In this document: piece after piece, positions 44,989 to 53,521 of the stretch
How positions within the stretch are numbered: position 1 is the first letter of the stretch
Layout: the number at the start of each line of letters is the position of its first letter
Assembly (NCBI GenBank): GCA_964619935.1
Contig: CAZUGO010000046.1
Coordinates: 26,241 to 90,240 of the forward strand
DNA: 64,000 nt
Source: CAZUGO01 sp964619935
GTDB taxonomy: Bacteria; Planctomycetota; Phycisphaerae; UBA1845; CAIVHJ01
Direction of reading: 5' to 3'
Made by a program: the position numbers and the translations under genes
Notes under the pieces: generated by a model
Database searches by the model: none
The model's input: only the letters and a program-made list of their open reading frames with translations
What the model was told of the DNA's origin: nothing

Positions 44989-45361
44989 ATCCGGAAAACG
45001 CAAGATTCGGCGCAATGTCGCCCGCGGAGTGGCCCACATCAAGGCCACCTTCAACAACACCATGGTGACCATCACCGATGCCAACGGCGAGACCTTGTGC
45101 TGGGCGTCGTCCGGCACGGTGGGGTTCAAGGGCACGCGCAAGAGCACGCCCTTCGCCGCCCAGCGGGCCGCGGAGACCTGTGCCCAGGCCGCCAAGAAAT
45201 TCGGCATCGTGGAGTTGGAGGTCCGGGTCAAGGGACCCGGGTCGGGACGCGAGTCGGCGATCACCGCCTTGCAGTCCGCCGGCATCCGCATTCAGTCCAT
45301 TGAAGACGTGACGCCGTTGCCGCACAACGGCTGTCGCCCGGCCAAACGCCGCCGGGTCTAA
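44981..45361 (+). CDS. rpsK: 30S ribosomal protein S11
   Basis: 126 residues from GTG. 'NVARGVAHIKATFNNTMVTI', 'SSGTVGFKGTRKSTPFAAQR' and 'DVTPLPHNGCRPAKRRRV' are invariant parts of S11. It shapes the platform near the mRNA exit. Confidence 0.97.
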   Translation: MARSGKRKIRRNVARGVAHIKATFNNTMVTITDANGETLCWASSGTVGFKGTRKSTPFAAQRAAETCAQAAKKFGIVELEVRVKGPGSGRESAITALQSAGIRIQSIEDVTPLPHNGCRPAKRRRV

Positions 45362-45388
45362 CCGCAAGAACGCTCGAGAGGTCTTTGA

Positions 45389-46021
45389 ATGTCACGATAT
45401 ATTGGTCCGGTTTGCCGGTTGTGCCGCCGCGAAGGCATCAAGCTGATGCTCAAGGGAACCCGCTGCTATTCAGCGAAGTGTCCCATGGAGCGCCAGAATC
45501 GAAATCGTCCCCCGGGCATGCACTTCTGGCGGCGGAGCAAGGGGACCGATTATGGCGTCCGCCTGCGCGAAAAGCAGAAGGTCAAGCGCTACTACGGCGT
45601 TTTTGAGCGGCAGTTCCTGCGCTACTTCTCCAAGGCAGAGCGGGTCAAAGGCAACACCGGCGAGGTTCTGCTGACGCTGCTGGAACGCCGCCTGGACAAC
45701 GTCGTCCGCAAGCTGGGCTTTGCCGGCTCACCGAAGGCCGCCCGCGAGGTGCTGAGCCACGGGCACATTCGGCTCAACGGCCGCAAGGTCGACCGCCCCA
45801 GCTACCAGGTCAAGGTGGGCGATCTGATCGCGGTCAAGGACAACGACCGCAGCAAGAAGCTCATCCGGGCCAACCTGGAAATGTGCGGCGGGCCGACGTC
45901 GCAAGGCTGGCTGGAATTGATGCCCGAGCAACTGGAAGCCAAGGTCGCGGCGCTGCCCACCCGGGAGGACGTCCAGATCCCGGTCGAAGAGCAGCTGATC
46001 GTCGAAATGTGCAGCCGGTAA
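45389..46021 (+). CDS. rpsD: 30S ribosomal protein S4, zinc-binding form
   Basis: 210 residues. An N-terminal zinc site (CRLC at residues 9-12, plus Cys26 and Cys31) marks the C+ type. 'RRLDNVVRKLGFAGSPKAAR', 'VLSHGHIRLNGRKVDRPSYQ' is the S4 RNA-binding domain. Primary binder of 16S rRNA; in E. coli it also represses the alpha operon. Confidence 0.97.
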   Translation: MSRYIGPVCRLCRREGIKLMLKGTRCYSAKCPMERQNRNRPPGMHFWRRSKGTDYGVRLREKQKVKRYYGVFERQFLRYFSKAERVKGNTGEVLLTLLERRLDNVVRKLGFAGSPKAAREVLSHGHIRLNGRKVDRPSYQVKVGDLIAVKDNDRSKKLIRANLEMCGGPTSQGWLELMPEQLEAKVAALPTREDVQIPVEEQLIVEMCSR

Positions 46022-46089
46022 CGCTGGTCCTGTTTGCCTTCCGCCGGCCAGGGTGCTCGCGGACGGCTGATCATCTAGGAGATGAGGAT

Positions 46090-47196
46090 ATGCGGATCCG
46101 TTGGAGAGGATTGGAACTGCCCAATCAGGTTATCCGCGATGAGCAGGCCAGTACCCAGGAGTACGGCCGGTTCATCATCGAGCCCTTTGAGCGCGGATTC
46201 GGCACGACGATTGGCAACAGCTTGCGCCGCATCCTGCTGTCCAGCCTGGAAGGGGCCGCGGTCACGCGGATCAAGATCGAGGGCGCGGCACACGAGTTCA
46301 CCTCCCTGCCAGGCGTCCTGGAGGACATCACCGACATCGTGCTCAATATCAAGGGCCTGGCGGTGCGCATGGAGGGCGACGAGCCGCGGACCATGACCGT
46401 GACCCGCAAGGGCAAGGGCGAGGTGCGGGCCCGCGACGTGCAGTCGGACCCCAGCGTGAACATCGTCAACGGCGACCACCTGCTGGCGACCCTGACCGAC
46501 GACGTCACCTTTGCGGCCAGCCTGTCGGTGGAGAAGGGCCGCGGCTGGCGACCCGCCGAAGACAACATGAAGTCCGAGGTCGACATCGGCTCGTTTCCGA
46601 TCGACTCGTCGTTTTCGCCGGTGACCCGGGTGCGCTACAAGACCGAGGATACCCGCGTCGGCCAGCGAACCAACTACGACCGTTTGATCATCGAGGTCTG
46701 GACCAACGGCACCATCCGCCCGGAGGATGCCATGGTCGAGGCCGCCAAGATCCTGCGCAAACACCTGAACCCGTTTGTGGCCTACCACGAGCTGGGCGAT
46801 CAACTGGTCAGCGAGGCCGTCCCCGATCGGGTGGCCACCGAGAGTCCCATCGATGCCGACCTGCAGGCCAAGCTGAACATCAGTGTCAGCGAACTGGACC
46901 TCTCGGTCCGGGCGAGCAACTGCCTGGAATCGGCCCGCATCCGGACGGTCGGCGACTTGGCCCGCTGCAGCGAAAGCGAACTGCTGCGGGTCCGCAGCTT
47001 CGGTAAGACCTCGCTGCGGGAGGTCAAACGCAAGCTGATGGAAATGGGCCTGTCGCTGGGTATGGACTTTGGGGACAATAAGAGTTCGCCGGTGGAGCTG
47101 GCCGAGCACGCCGACGATGCCGATGCCGAAGGCAGCCCCGCGATCCTGCCGGCGCCGCCGCTGTACAACGCCGATTCGTCGCGAATCGGCTCCTGA
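46090..47196 (+). CDS. rpoA: RNA polymerase alpha subunit
   Basis: 368 residues from the ATG at 46090. The N-terminal domain has 'YGRFIIEPFERGFGTTIGNS' and 'LRRILLSSLEGAAVTRIKIE'. The C-terminal domain has 'ISVSELDLSVRASNCLESAR' and 'SFGKTSLREVKRKLMEMGLS'. A ~30-residue acidic/proline-rich tail follows the CTD. It assembles the polymerase core and binds UP elements and activators. Confidence 0.97.
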   Translation: MRIRWRGLELPNQVIRDEQASTQEYGRFIIEPFERGFGTTIGNSLRRILLSSLEGAAVTRIKIEGAAHEFTSLPGVLEDITDIVLNIKGLAVRMEGDEPRTMTVTRKGKGEVRARDVQSDPSVNIVNGDHLLATLTDDVTFAASLSVEKGRGWRPAEDNMKSEVDIGSFPIDSSFSPVTRVRYKTEDTRVGQRTNYDRLIIEVWTNGTIRPEDAMVEAAKILRKHLNPFVAYHELGDQLVSEAVPDRVATESPIDADLQAKLNISVSELDLSVRASNCLESARIRTVGDLARCSESELLRVRSFGKTSLREVKRKLMEMGLSLGMDFGDNKSSPVELAEHADDADAEGSPAILPAPPLYNADSSRIGS

Positions 47197-47214
47197 GAGA
47201 GCCAAAGGTGAATC

Positions 47215-47889
47215 ATGAGACACCGCATTGCTTTTCGTAAACTTGGCCGAACCATGGAACACCGCAAGGCCTTGCACCGGAACCTGGCCCAGAGCCTGTT
47301 CGAGCACGGCCAGATCACCACGACGCTGCCCAAGGCCAAGGACCTGCGGGCGTTTGCCGAGCGGCTGATCACGCTGGCCAAGCAGGCCCGCGGCGGAAGT
47401 CTGGGGGCCCGGCGGCGGATCCACCGTCTGATGTCCGAACGCTACCTGATTCCCAAGGAACACCAGGAAGCCTATGACGGCATGAGCGACGCCCAGCGCC
47501 GCAACGTCCGCCAGTCGCGCAGCGGCCGGCGACACCGTTCCGGCGCGAGCACCGGGGCGCTGCCGTTCACCGCCCAGGCGACCAGCCACCGGCTGATTCA
47601 GGAAATCGCTCCGCGGTTCGAGGACCGTCCCGGTGGGTACACCCGGATCATCAAGCTCGCCCAGACCCGCATCGGCGACAGTGCTGCCCAGGCCATCCTT
47701 CAACTGGTTGGCGAAGAAGAGACCCCCAGCAACGTGCCGCGGCCCGGCCGGTCGGCCCGGCGGCGGCGCAGCGACGCCCGCTATGCCGCGGTCATGAAGG
47801 GCGGCCGCAAGAAGTCCAAGCCCCAGCCCGCCGAGCCGGCAAAGCCTGATCCCGGCGCGACCGACGCCCCGGCCGGCGCCCCAGAGTAG
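47215..47889 (+). CDS. rplQ: 50S ribosomal protein L17, extended form
   Basis: 224 residues, nearly double the common ~120. 'RKLGRTMEHRKALHRNLAQS', 'HGQITTTLPKAKDLRAFAER' and 'APRFEDRPGGYTRIIKLAQT' are the L17 core. An internal stretch (about residues 62-125, 'RRIHRLMSERYLIPKEHQEA' onward) and a Lys/Pro/Ala-rich C-terminal tail of ~60 residues are additions. Last gene of the ribosomal cluster. Confidence 0.95.
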   Translation: MRHRIAFRKLGRTMEHRKALHRNLAQSLFEHGQITTTLPKAKDLRAFAERLITLAKQARGGSLGARRRIHRLMSERYLIPKEHQEAYDGMSDAQRRNVRQSRSGRRHRSGASTGALPFTAQATSHRLIQEIAPRFEDRPGGYTRIIKLAQTRIGDSAAQAILQLVGEEETPSNVPRPGRSARRRRSDARYAAVMKGGRKKSKPQPAEPAKPDPGATDAPAGAPE

Positions 47890-47924
47890 GGGACCGCGGC
47901 CAGGGCCGCGGGTTCGTCACTGAA

Positions 47925-48359
47925 ATGGCTGAACGGGACCATCACTGCGTTTTCTGCAAGATCATCGCCGGCGAAATCGCCGCCCTGAAAGTGGCGGAGA
48001 CGCCGCACGGCCTCGCCTTTCTGGACCGCGGCCCGCTCGCTGAGGGCCACACCCTGGTGATTCCCAAGGACCACTACCGGCGGCTGCAGGAAGTGCCCGA
48101 CGAGGTGCTGTCCGCAGTAGTGGGCCTGTTGCCGCGCGTGGCCCGGGCGGTTTTGCAGGTCACCCAGGCACCTGCCTACAATATCCTGCAGAACAATGGC
48201 GCCCAGGCGGGCCAGGTGGTCGAACATGTGCACTTTCACATCATCCCCAGGCGCGCGGATGATGGGTTGGGTTTTCGATGGCCCGCGGAACCGTATCCGC
48301 CGGGGCGGGGTGAGTGGGTCCAGCAACAACTGCTGCGCTCGTTGAGCATGATCGACTGA
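47925..48359 (+). CDS. HIT-family nucleotide hydrolase
   Basis: 144 residues. The histidine triad is 'HVHFHIIPR'. The N-terminal 'CVFCKIIAGEI' and 'LAEGHTLVIPKDHYRRLQEV' are typical of HinT/Fhit-like proteins that cleave nucleoside phosphoramidates or dinucleotides. The GFRW segment after the triad is common in the bacterial HIT branch. It follows rplQ by 35 bp and may share its transcript. Confidence 0.93.
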   Translation: MAERDHHCVFCKIIAGEIAALKVAETPHGLAFLDRGPLAEGHTLVIPKDHYRRLQEVPDEVLSAVVGLLPRVARAVLQVTQAPAYNILQNNGAQAGQVVEHVHFHIIPRRADDGLGFRWPAEPYPPGRGEWVQQQLLRSLSMID

Positions 48360-48474
48360 TGACGACCGCCAGGATCGGGCGCTCGCCGTCGCCGGAACGC
48401 GGGGCGCAACCGCCTCAAGATGTGATTCATCAACGTGTCGACTTGAGCGTCCACGAGCACTGGCCAGACCTCCA

Positions 48475-50010
48475 ATGCCAAACGCCATGAACCTATTCAG
48501 CGGGACCGTCTTGGCACTGTATCTCGGTGTTCTGATGCTGGTGTGCGCCTACGGGCTGCACCGCTATAGCCTGGTATATCTCTACTACAAGCACAAGAAC
48601 CAGGTGCCACGGGTCGGTGCCTGCTTTCGCGAACTCCCGGCGGTCACCATTCAACTGCCCATGTTCAACGAGCGGCTTGTGGCCCGGCGGGTCATCGAGC
48701 ATGCCTGCGGCATTGATTATCCGGCCGACAAGCTGCAGATCCAGGTCTTGGACGACTCCACCGACGACACCGCGGACATCGTCCGCCGGACCGTGGCCGA
48801 CATGCAGGCGGCCGGCCACAACGTGGAATTGCGGCAGCGCAGCCATCGCCAGGGTTACAAGGCCGGGGCGCTGCAGGACGGCCTGGCGACCGCCAGCGGC
48901 GAGTTCATCTGCATCTTTGACGCCGACTTCATCCCCACCCGCGAAGTGCTCGCCCAGACCATCCATTATTTCACGGATCCGCAGGTCGGGATGGTCCAGG
49001 TCCGCTGGGGGCACGTCAACCGTGAGCAGTCGCTGCTGACCCAGACCCAGGCCGTGCTGCTCGACGGGCATTTCGTGGTCGAACACGGGGCCCGCAATCG
49101 AGCCGGGCGCTTCATGAACTTCAACGGCACGGCCGGGGTCTGGCGGCGCCGTTGCATCGCCGATGCCGGCGGCTGGCAGCACGACACCCTGACCGAGGAC
49201 CTGGACCTGTCATACCGCGCCCAGCTCAGCGGTTGGCGCTTTCTGTTTGTGCCCGGGACCGCAGTCCCCGCCGAGCTGCCGCCCGAGATGGAGGCCTTCA
49301 AGGCCCAGCAGTACCGCTGGACCAAGGGCGGCGCCCAGACCTGCCGGAAACTGTTGCCGCGGATTCTGGCCTCGAAGCTGCCTTGGCCGGTCAAGCTGGA
49401 GGCCTTCTGGCACCTCACCGGAAACATGGTCTACGGCTACGTGGTCCTGCTGACCGTGCTGCTGTTCCCGGCGCTGTATCTCAAGGTTCACTTATTCTCC
49501 CAGAATGCCGCCGCCCGGCTGGTGTTCGACATGTCGCTGCTGACCCTGGCGACGTTCTCCGCCAGCACCTTCTACGTCTGCAGCCAGCGGGAACTGAACC
49601 GCTCCTGGTGGGACAGCGTCAAGTACCTGCCGGCAGTGATGGGCCTGGGCATCGGCATCGCCCTGAACAACACCCGGGCGATGCTTCAGGGGTTCTTCGG
49701 GAAGCCCAGCGAATTCGTCCGCACGCCCAAGTACGGCGTTGCCGCCGGCGGCCTCGCGGCCAAACCCAGCGGTGCGGGTTACCAAATCCGCCCCGATTTC
49801 AAGCTCCAACCCTGGCTTGAGTTGCTCATGGGCCTGTACATGACCGCCTGCCTGGGGATGGTGCTGGCCGTCGAACACCTGTCGCTGGGGGCGCCATTCC
49901 TGTTCTTGTTCGCCGCCGGTTACCTGTACGTGTCGCTCAGCTCTTTGCTCGGACCGTGGTGGCGGCAACGCCACCAGCCGATCGAGGCCGCCGTGCTGCC
50001 GGCGTCGTAG
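48475..50010 (+). CDS. Membrane glycosyltransferase, family 2 (cellulose/glucomannan synthase-like)
   Basis: 511 residues. One N-terminal TM helix is followed by a GT2 domain with 'VTIQLPMFNERLVARRVIEH', 'QVLDDSTDDT', 'FICIFDADFIPTREVLAQTI', catalytic 'TLTEDLDLSYRAQLSGW' and 'AQQYRWTKG' (the QxxRW motif). Then come 4-5 TM helices. These motifs mark a processive beta-glycosyltransferase that uses a nucleotide sugar and exports a polysaccharide. No BcsB-like or PilZ partner is present nearby. A second ATG at 48487 is possible. Confidence 0.9.
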   Translation: MPNAMNLFSGTVLALYLGVLMLVCAYGLHRYSLVYLYYKHKNQVPRVGACFRELPAVTIQLPMFNERLVARRVIEHACGIDYPADKLQIQVLDDSTDDTADIVRRTVADMQAAGHNVELRQRSHRQGYKAGALQDGLATASGEFICIFDADFIPTREVLAQTIHYFTDPQVGMVQVRWGHVNREQSLLTQTQAVLLDGHFVVEHGARNRAGRFMNFNGTAGVWRRRCIADAGGWQHDTLTEDLDLSYRAQLSGWRFLFVPGTAVPAELPPEMEAFKAQQYRWTKGGAQTCRKLLPRILASKLPWPVKLEAFWHLTGNMVYGYVVLLTVLLFPALYLKVHLFSQNAAARLVFDMSLLTLATFSASTFYVCSQRELNRSWWDSVKYLPAVMGLGIGIALNNTRAMLQGFFGKPSEFVRTPKYGVAAGGLAAKPSGAGYQIRPDFKLQPWLELLMGLYMTACLGMVLAVEHLSLGAPFLFLFAAGYLYVSLSSLLGPWWRQRHQPIEAAVLPAS

Positions 50011-50144
50011 TCCGTCGATTGCAGGTGCGCGATCCCCCCTGATGAGCCCCACGCTTGCGGCGCTGCGGCCGCGGGGTCGGAACCGCGCCAGCCCCGTCAT
50101 CGCCCAGCGGGCAGGGGCGAGGCGCGCTCACACGTGGACGCCCC

Positions 50145-50771
50145 TCAGTCATTGAAGAGCTGGTCCGCGGTCGCTGTGGGGCTGTGAGGTGTGTTCACAT
50201 TGCGCAACTGGTCCTGGTGCGCCGGATCCGGCAACAGTGCCAAGGTGCGCAGGGTCCGCAGGAGCCCGTGCAGGCTGTGGTCGGCGCCGGCCAGGGCCGT
50301 ACGGGCGGCGTCAAGTCCGCGAGGATGATACAGGCCGCAGCAGGCGTGGTAGCGATCGGGGCGTTGTCGGCAGGTGTAGACCACGGCATCGCGATCCGGA
50401 CCGGCTGCCTGGATCAAAGGTTGCAACACGGCGGCTTGCAGACCGGGCAGGTCGCAGGCCAGCAGCAGCGCCCAGCGCCCGCCCGCGGCCGCCAGCAGGC
50501 TGCACAGACCGGCCAGCGGGCCGGCATCAGGTACCGGGTCGGCAAGCACCGGGAGCGATTGCAGTGCCGGCGGCAGTTCCGACGCGCTGCCCAGCAGAAC
50601 AACCTCGCCGGCCACCCGGCTGGCGACCCGGACAACATGTTCGAGCCATGTTCCGCCCGCGGGATGGGGCATTGCCGCTTTGCAACGTCCCATGCGGCGG
50701 CTGCGGCCGCCCGCCAGGACCCCGGCGAGCAGCGCTGGGGCGCTGCACCGGCTCTGGAGCGTGGTGGTCAT
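50145..50771 (-). CDS. mobA: Molybdenum cofactor guanylyltransferase
   Basis: 208 residues from the ATG at 50771. 'LLAGVLAGGRSRRMGRCKAA' is the nucleotidyltransferase GGxSxRMGxxK loop. 'ADPVPDAGPLAGLCSLLAAA' and 'WALLLACDLPGLQAAVLQPL' carry the remaining active-site Asp. MobA attaches GMP to molybdopterin. The assignment against other NTP-transferases rests on the RMGxxK/DxxxxxGPL pattern. No other moa/moe genes are in the window. Confidence 0.85.
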   Translation of the reverse strand: MTTTLQSRCSAPALLAGVLAGGRSRRMGRCKAAMPHPAGGTWLEHVVRVASRVAGEVVLLGSASELPPALQSLPVLADPVPDAGPLAGLCSLLAAAGGRWALLLACDLPGLQAAVLQPLIQAAGPDRDAVVYTCRQRPDRYHACCGLYHPRGLDAARTALAGADHSLHGLLRTLRTLALLPDPAHQDQLRNVNTPHSPTATADQLFND

Positions 50772-50937
50772 CAATGTAGTGTATCCGGGCAAGCCGCAAC
50801 GCGGCGAGCAGCTCGCGACGGGTCCCATCGCGATGCTGCACAACGGCATTGAGCTGCGGCCGGGGCGGCTCAGTCGGAGTTCCGAAACCAAGGTAAGGCG
50901 GTCTACGCGCTCCCGGAAAAAGCCCCCCTATCAACGT

Positions 50938-50950
50938 CCTATAATATAGG
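50938..50950. repeat. Perfect 13-bp palindrome CCTATAATATAGG
   Basis: CCTATA-A-TATAGG lies in the short gap between mobA and the insertion sequence, just outside the probable left end of the element. It may be an operator or a chance AT-rich palindrome. Confidence 0.5.
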
Positions 50951-50965
50951 TTCTGTTGCATTCGC

Positions 50966-52221
50966 GGTTGGGGGGGGCTGATCATGACCAGATCGCGGTT
51001 TCGACCGCGGCTCCGACCGGCTCGCGGCTTCACGCCATCGACTCCTGCGAGGGTTCCAATCTGTATCCCCAGGGGGAAAAAGTCTCCGCTTGTTGCAATA
51101 ACTGTTCGATCAGTAGAGCGATGAGCAGTTTCCCGTGTATCCATGCTCGGGCGCTGGCGTCGGAAGTCTTTGGCAACTGCCCCAATCCCATAATGGATTT
51201 CATGCGCTTGAAGGCTAGTTCGATCTGCCATCTGACGCGGTATAGCTCCATGACCTCAGTTGCACCAAGGTAGGCCATTGGCACCGTGGTCCAAATAAAT
51301 ACGTATGGAGTTGCTGCCAGGGTTTCGCGTGAGGGCTTGCGTCCCTTACGTTTGGCGATTCGCAAGATACGGGCACGAGCTCGTTGGGCCGCCTGATTCC
51401 CCCGCTTGACGCCTACCAGGCGCCCGGCAATCGGGCCGTCGCGGCCCTGTACGTGTGCGAGCCACTGTCGCACGTCGCCAACTTCTAAAGTACGCAATCT
51501 GGCCAGAATAGCTATTTTATCTCCGGATTCCTTGAATAGTGGCATTGACTTCAAATTGATCCGCACCAACACGTGTCCGCCAGCTGCCACGACGTGAGTC
51601 ACACCCGGGGGCGATCCATAGGCGCGATCACCAAGCATCACGTCATCCTTGGCGATCGGAATCCGGCGAAACGTCTCGCCACCTTTGACGTCGGTTAATT
51701 CGAAGTAATCACATTGCAGGTTGGTCAGATTGATGGCGTAATGCACACGCCAGTCGGTGCCAGTACTGCCTGGTTCTTGCACCGTCGTTGCGTCGACCGC
51801 ACGGATGCGATACGGACTGCTGGCAGCCAGCTCATACGACTTTTGCCATAATCGTTCAGCCAGCCATCGGAGCCACTGCTCGGACGCTCGAAGACGTTTG
51901 AACAACGCAACTTTGGATACCGAGCACCAGCCTGCTTCTTGAACTCGAACAGCAGTTTCTTGCAACGAACAACCATCGGCCAAGTGCACAAGCAACGTGC
52001 GCAGCAGTGTCGTTGGGTCACGGATACCACGTGCCCGTTGTAAAGCTCCTTCGGTTCGAGCCGCCTCCTGCCAGCCCTCGGGCAGACACTGACACAATAC
52101 CTGCCAGTCGTCCACGCCCTTGGGTCCGTCTGTGCCGATCGTGTTCATGGCAGCAGCCTAGCACGGAACCACCACGTAGTCAATACTTAAGTTAACGCTT
52201 ATGAGGCGCCTCCCCCCAAGC
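50966..52221 (-). mobile_element. IS4-family insertion sequence (~1.25 kb, boundaries approximate)
   Basis: The transposase gene occupies almost all of it. Imperfect inverted ends are seen: GGTTGGGGGGGG at 50966-50977 and, on the other strand, GCTTGGGGGGAG ending at 52221 (10 of 12 identical). I could not find a clear target duplication next to these, so the exact ends are provisional. The element separates mobA from the small-protein operon. Confidence 0.55.
51030..52148 (-). CDS. IS4-family DDE transposase
   Basis: 372 residues, apparently full length. The three acidic residues are in 'IRAVDATTVQEPG', 'DVMLGDRAYGSPPG' and 'ELYRVRWQIELAFKRMK'. The last is the Y-(2)-R-(3)-E-(6)-K signature that defines the IS4 group. 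Cut-and-paste transposition is expected. The frame is uninterrupted, so the element may still be active. Confidence 0.93.
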   Translation of the reverse strand: MNTIGTDGPKGVDDWQVLCQCLPEGWQEAARTEGALQRARGIRDPTTLLRTLLVHLADGCSLQETAVRVQEAGWCSVSKVALFKRLRASEQWLRWLAERLWQKSYELAASSPYRIRAVDATTVQEPGSTGTDWRVHYAINLTNLQCDYFELTDVKGGETFRRIPIAKDDVMLGDRAYGSPPGVTHVVAAGGHVLVRINLKSMPLFKESGDKIAILARLRTLEVGDVRQWLAHVQGRDGPIAGRLVGVKRGNQAAQRARARILRIAKRKGRKPSRETLAATPYVFIWTTVPMAYLGATEVMELYRVRWQIELAFKRMKSIMGLGQLPKTSDASARAWIHGKLLIALLIEQLLQQAETFSPWGYRLEPSQESMA

Positions 52222-52248
52222 GTCTCGCTTGACCGCGGAGCACGAGCA

Positions 52249-52563
52249 CTAGGGCCTGAGGGCGGGCGGCTTCTTGTCCTGGCCGCCGGCGTCATCCAAG
52301 GCCAGCACGTCGATCAGTTCGAGCACCTTGTTGGTTTCGCGCAGGCGGTAGATCGCCAGCTTCTCGGTGGCCGTATCGATGACGTACACCTGGTCGCGTG
52401 CCGTATCCAGGGCTCCGGTGAACAACGTAACGGTCCCGACGGTGGCCAACATGTCCGAGGCCTCGGCCTGGCGGGTCTGTAACGCACCGACCACCAGGAT
52501 GCCGATCCCAAGGAGGGTGGCACTCAGGCCTAAACACCCGATGGTGAAGGTCTGTCGATCCAT
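52249..52563 (-). CDS. Small exported protein, third gene of a three-gene operon (paralogue of the previous gene)
   Basis: 104 residues from the ATG at 52563, with AAGGAG correctly spaced upstream. An N-terminal TM segment ('TIGCLGLSATLLGIGILVVGA') is followed by ~70 soluble residues with the beta-strand pattern 'TARDQVYVIDTATEKLAIYR'. The same pattern ('GTDAVYILHAQQRRLTVL') occurs in the gene just upstream, so the two are tandem paralogues. No biochemical function is recognised; the propeller-strand-like motif hints at an exported beta-domain. Confidence 0.7.
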   Translation of the reverse strand: MDRQTFTIGCLGLSATLLGIGILVVGALQTRQAEASDMLATVGTVTLFTGALDTARDQVYVIDTATEKLAIYRLRETNKVLELIDVLALDDAGGQDKKPPALRP

Positions 52564-52603
52564 TATGAAACTCCTTGTCTGAGGGGTTGTGCGGTTCATG
52601 GCA

Positions 52604-52891
52604 TCAGCCGCCGAGATCGGCCGCGAGGTCCCGGCTGGACACCACCACCAGGCGGCCGTTCTGGTTCTGATCGGGGACCAGCACGGTCAGCCGGCGCTGC
52701 TGCGCGTGCAGAATGTACACGGCATCGGTACCCTCGGTGAATTCGGCGGTGACGGTGGCGTACTTGCCCGCCCCGCCGCCCCGACCCTGGGCCTGGGCCT
52801 GCGGCAAGACCCCGCACATGGCAATCAATCCCGCCAGAAGCACACCGTTGAGTGCCGCCAGCGCCAGAATACAGAAGCGCTTGTTTGGCAT
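52604..52891 (-). CDS. Small secreted protein, second gene of the operon
   Basis: 95 residues from the ATG at 52891 (AAAGGAAA upstream). A signal peptide ('FCILALAALNGVLLAGLIAM') ends near 'AQAQG', and a Gly-rich linker leads to 'KYATVTAEFTEGTDAVYILH' and 'RLVVVSSRDLAADLGG'. It lies between the membrane gene at 53177 and its paralogue at 52563. Function unknown. Confidence 0.7.
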   Translation of the reverse strand: MPNKRFCILALAALNGVLLAGLIAMCGVLPQAQAQGRGGGAGKYATVTAEFTEGTDAVYILHAQQRRLTVLVPDQNQNGRLVVVSSRDLAADLGG

Positions 52892-52976
52892 GGTCTGTTT
52901 CCTTTCGAGTTGCAGGGTGAACGCGATACACACCCGGGAACAGCCAGCCCCCTTGGGGGGAGCGGCTCGGCTTGGG

Positions 52977-53177
52977 TCAGTTGTCGTGGGATCTCTGGGG
53001 ATTCTTGAAGCAGATGAAGCAGACTGCGGCGGTGATCCCCAGGGTGGCGACCCAGCGCCAGTACCACGCTTCCGAGGCCAGCGGGGCCACTTGCGGCACT
53101 TCGGCCAAAACGGTTAGCGGCAGCACCGCAACCAGCAGGGTCACGCCCAGGGCCATCGTGCGGTATTTGCGGATCAT
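52977..53177 (-). CDS. Small membrane protein, first gene of the operon
   Basis: 66 residues. A signal-like N-terminal hydrophobic stretch ('MALGVTLLVAVLPLTVLAEV') and a second TM helix ('WVATLGITAAVCFICF') leave a short polar tail. GGAG precedes the ATG. Two Cys in the second helix might be functional. No family is recognised. Confidence 0.65.
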   Translation of the reverse strand: MIRKYRTMALGVTLLVAVLPLTVLAEVPQVAPLASEAWYWRWVATLGITAAVCFICFKNPQRSHDN

Positions 53178-53521
53178 TCAACCAGGCTCCGTAAGGGCGG
53201 CACTGCCCGCCTCACGCCCTGAGTATAGCCGCGGGCAGCGCCGCCGACCACCACAAAAGCCAGGTCGCTGCGTGGCGGCATTCGGATCACCACCGGCCCG
53301 CCGGCCAGGTGGATCTTCCGGCCGCCACCGAGACCCGAATCCGCCAGCAATGTAGTGCCAGACCTACCTCCCCCCCACCCGAAATCACCGGTTGCGACCC
53401 CGCCGGCGGCTACCGCCAGCCTGCGACGGTTGGGCTAGACTACGAACCAGCCAAGCCCCGGCTGCCTGGTTGGGGGCCCTTGCCGGGGCTTCACCCCCAG
53501 GACACCGTCCCTTCAGAATAA
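53178..53521. other. Non-coding region upstream of the second repeat array
   Basis: 344 bp. It should carry the promoter of the leftward small-protein operon. It also holds a hairpin AAGCCCCGG (53453-53461) / CCGGGGCTT (53483-53491), directly before the 22-bp array. Nothing else is recognised. Confidence 0.5.

Noticed and set aside
52201..52248. Direct target duplication next to the IS
   Set aside because: I compared the 8-13 bases beyond both proposed ends and found no convincing match.
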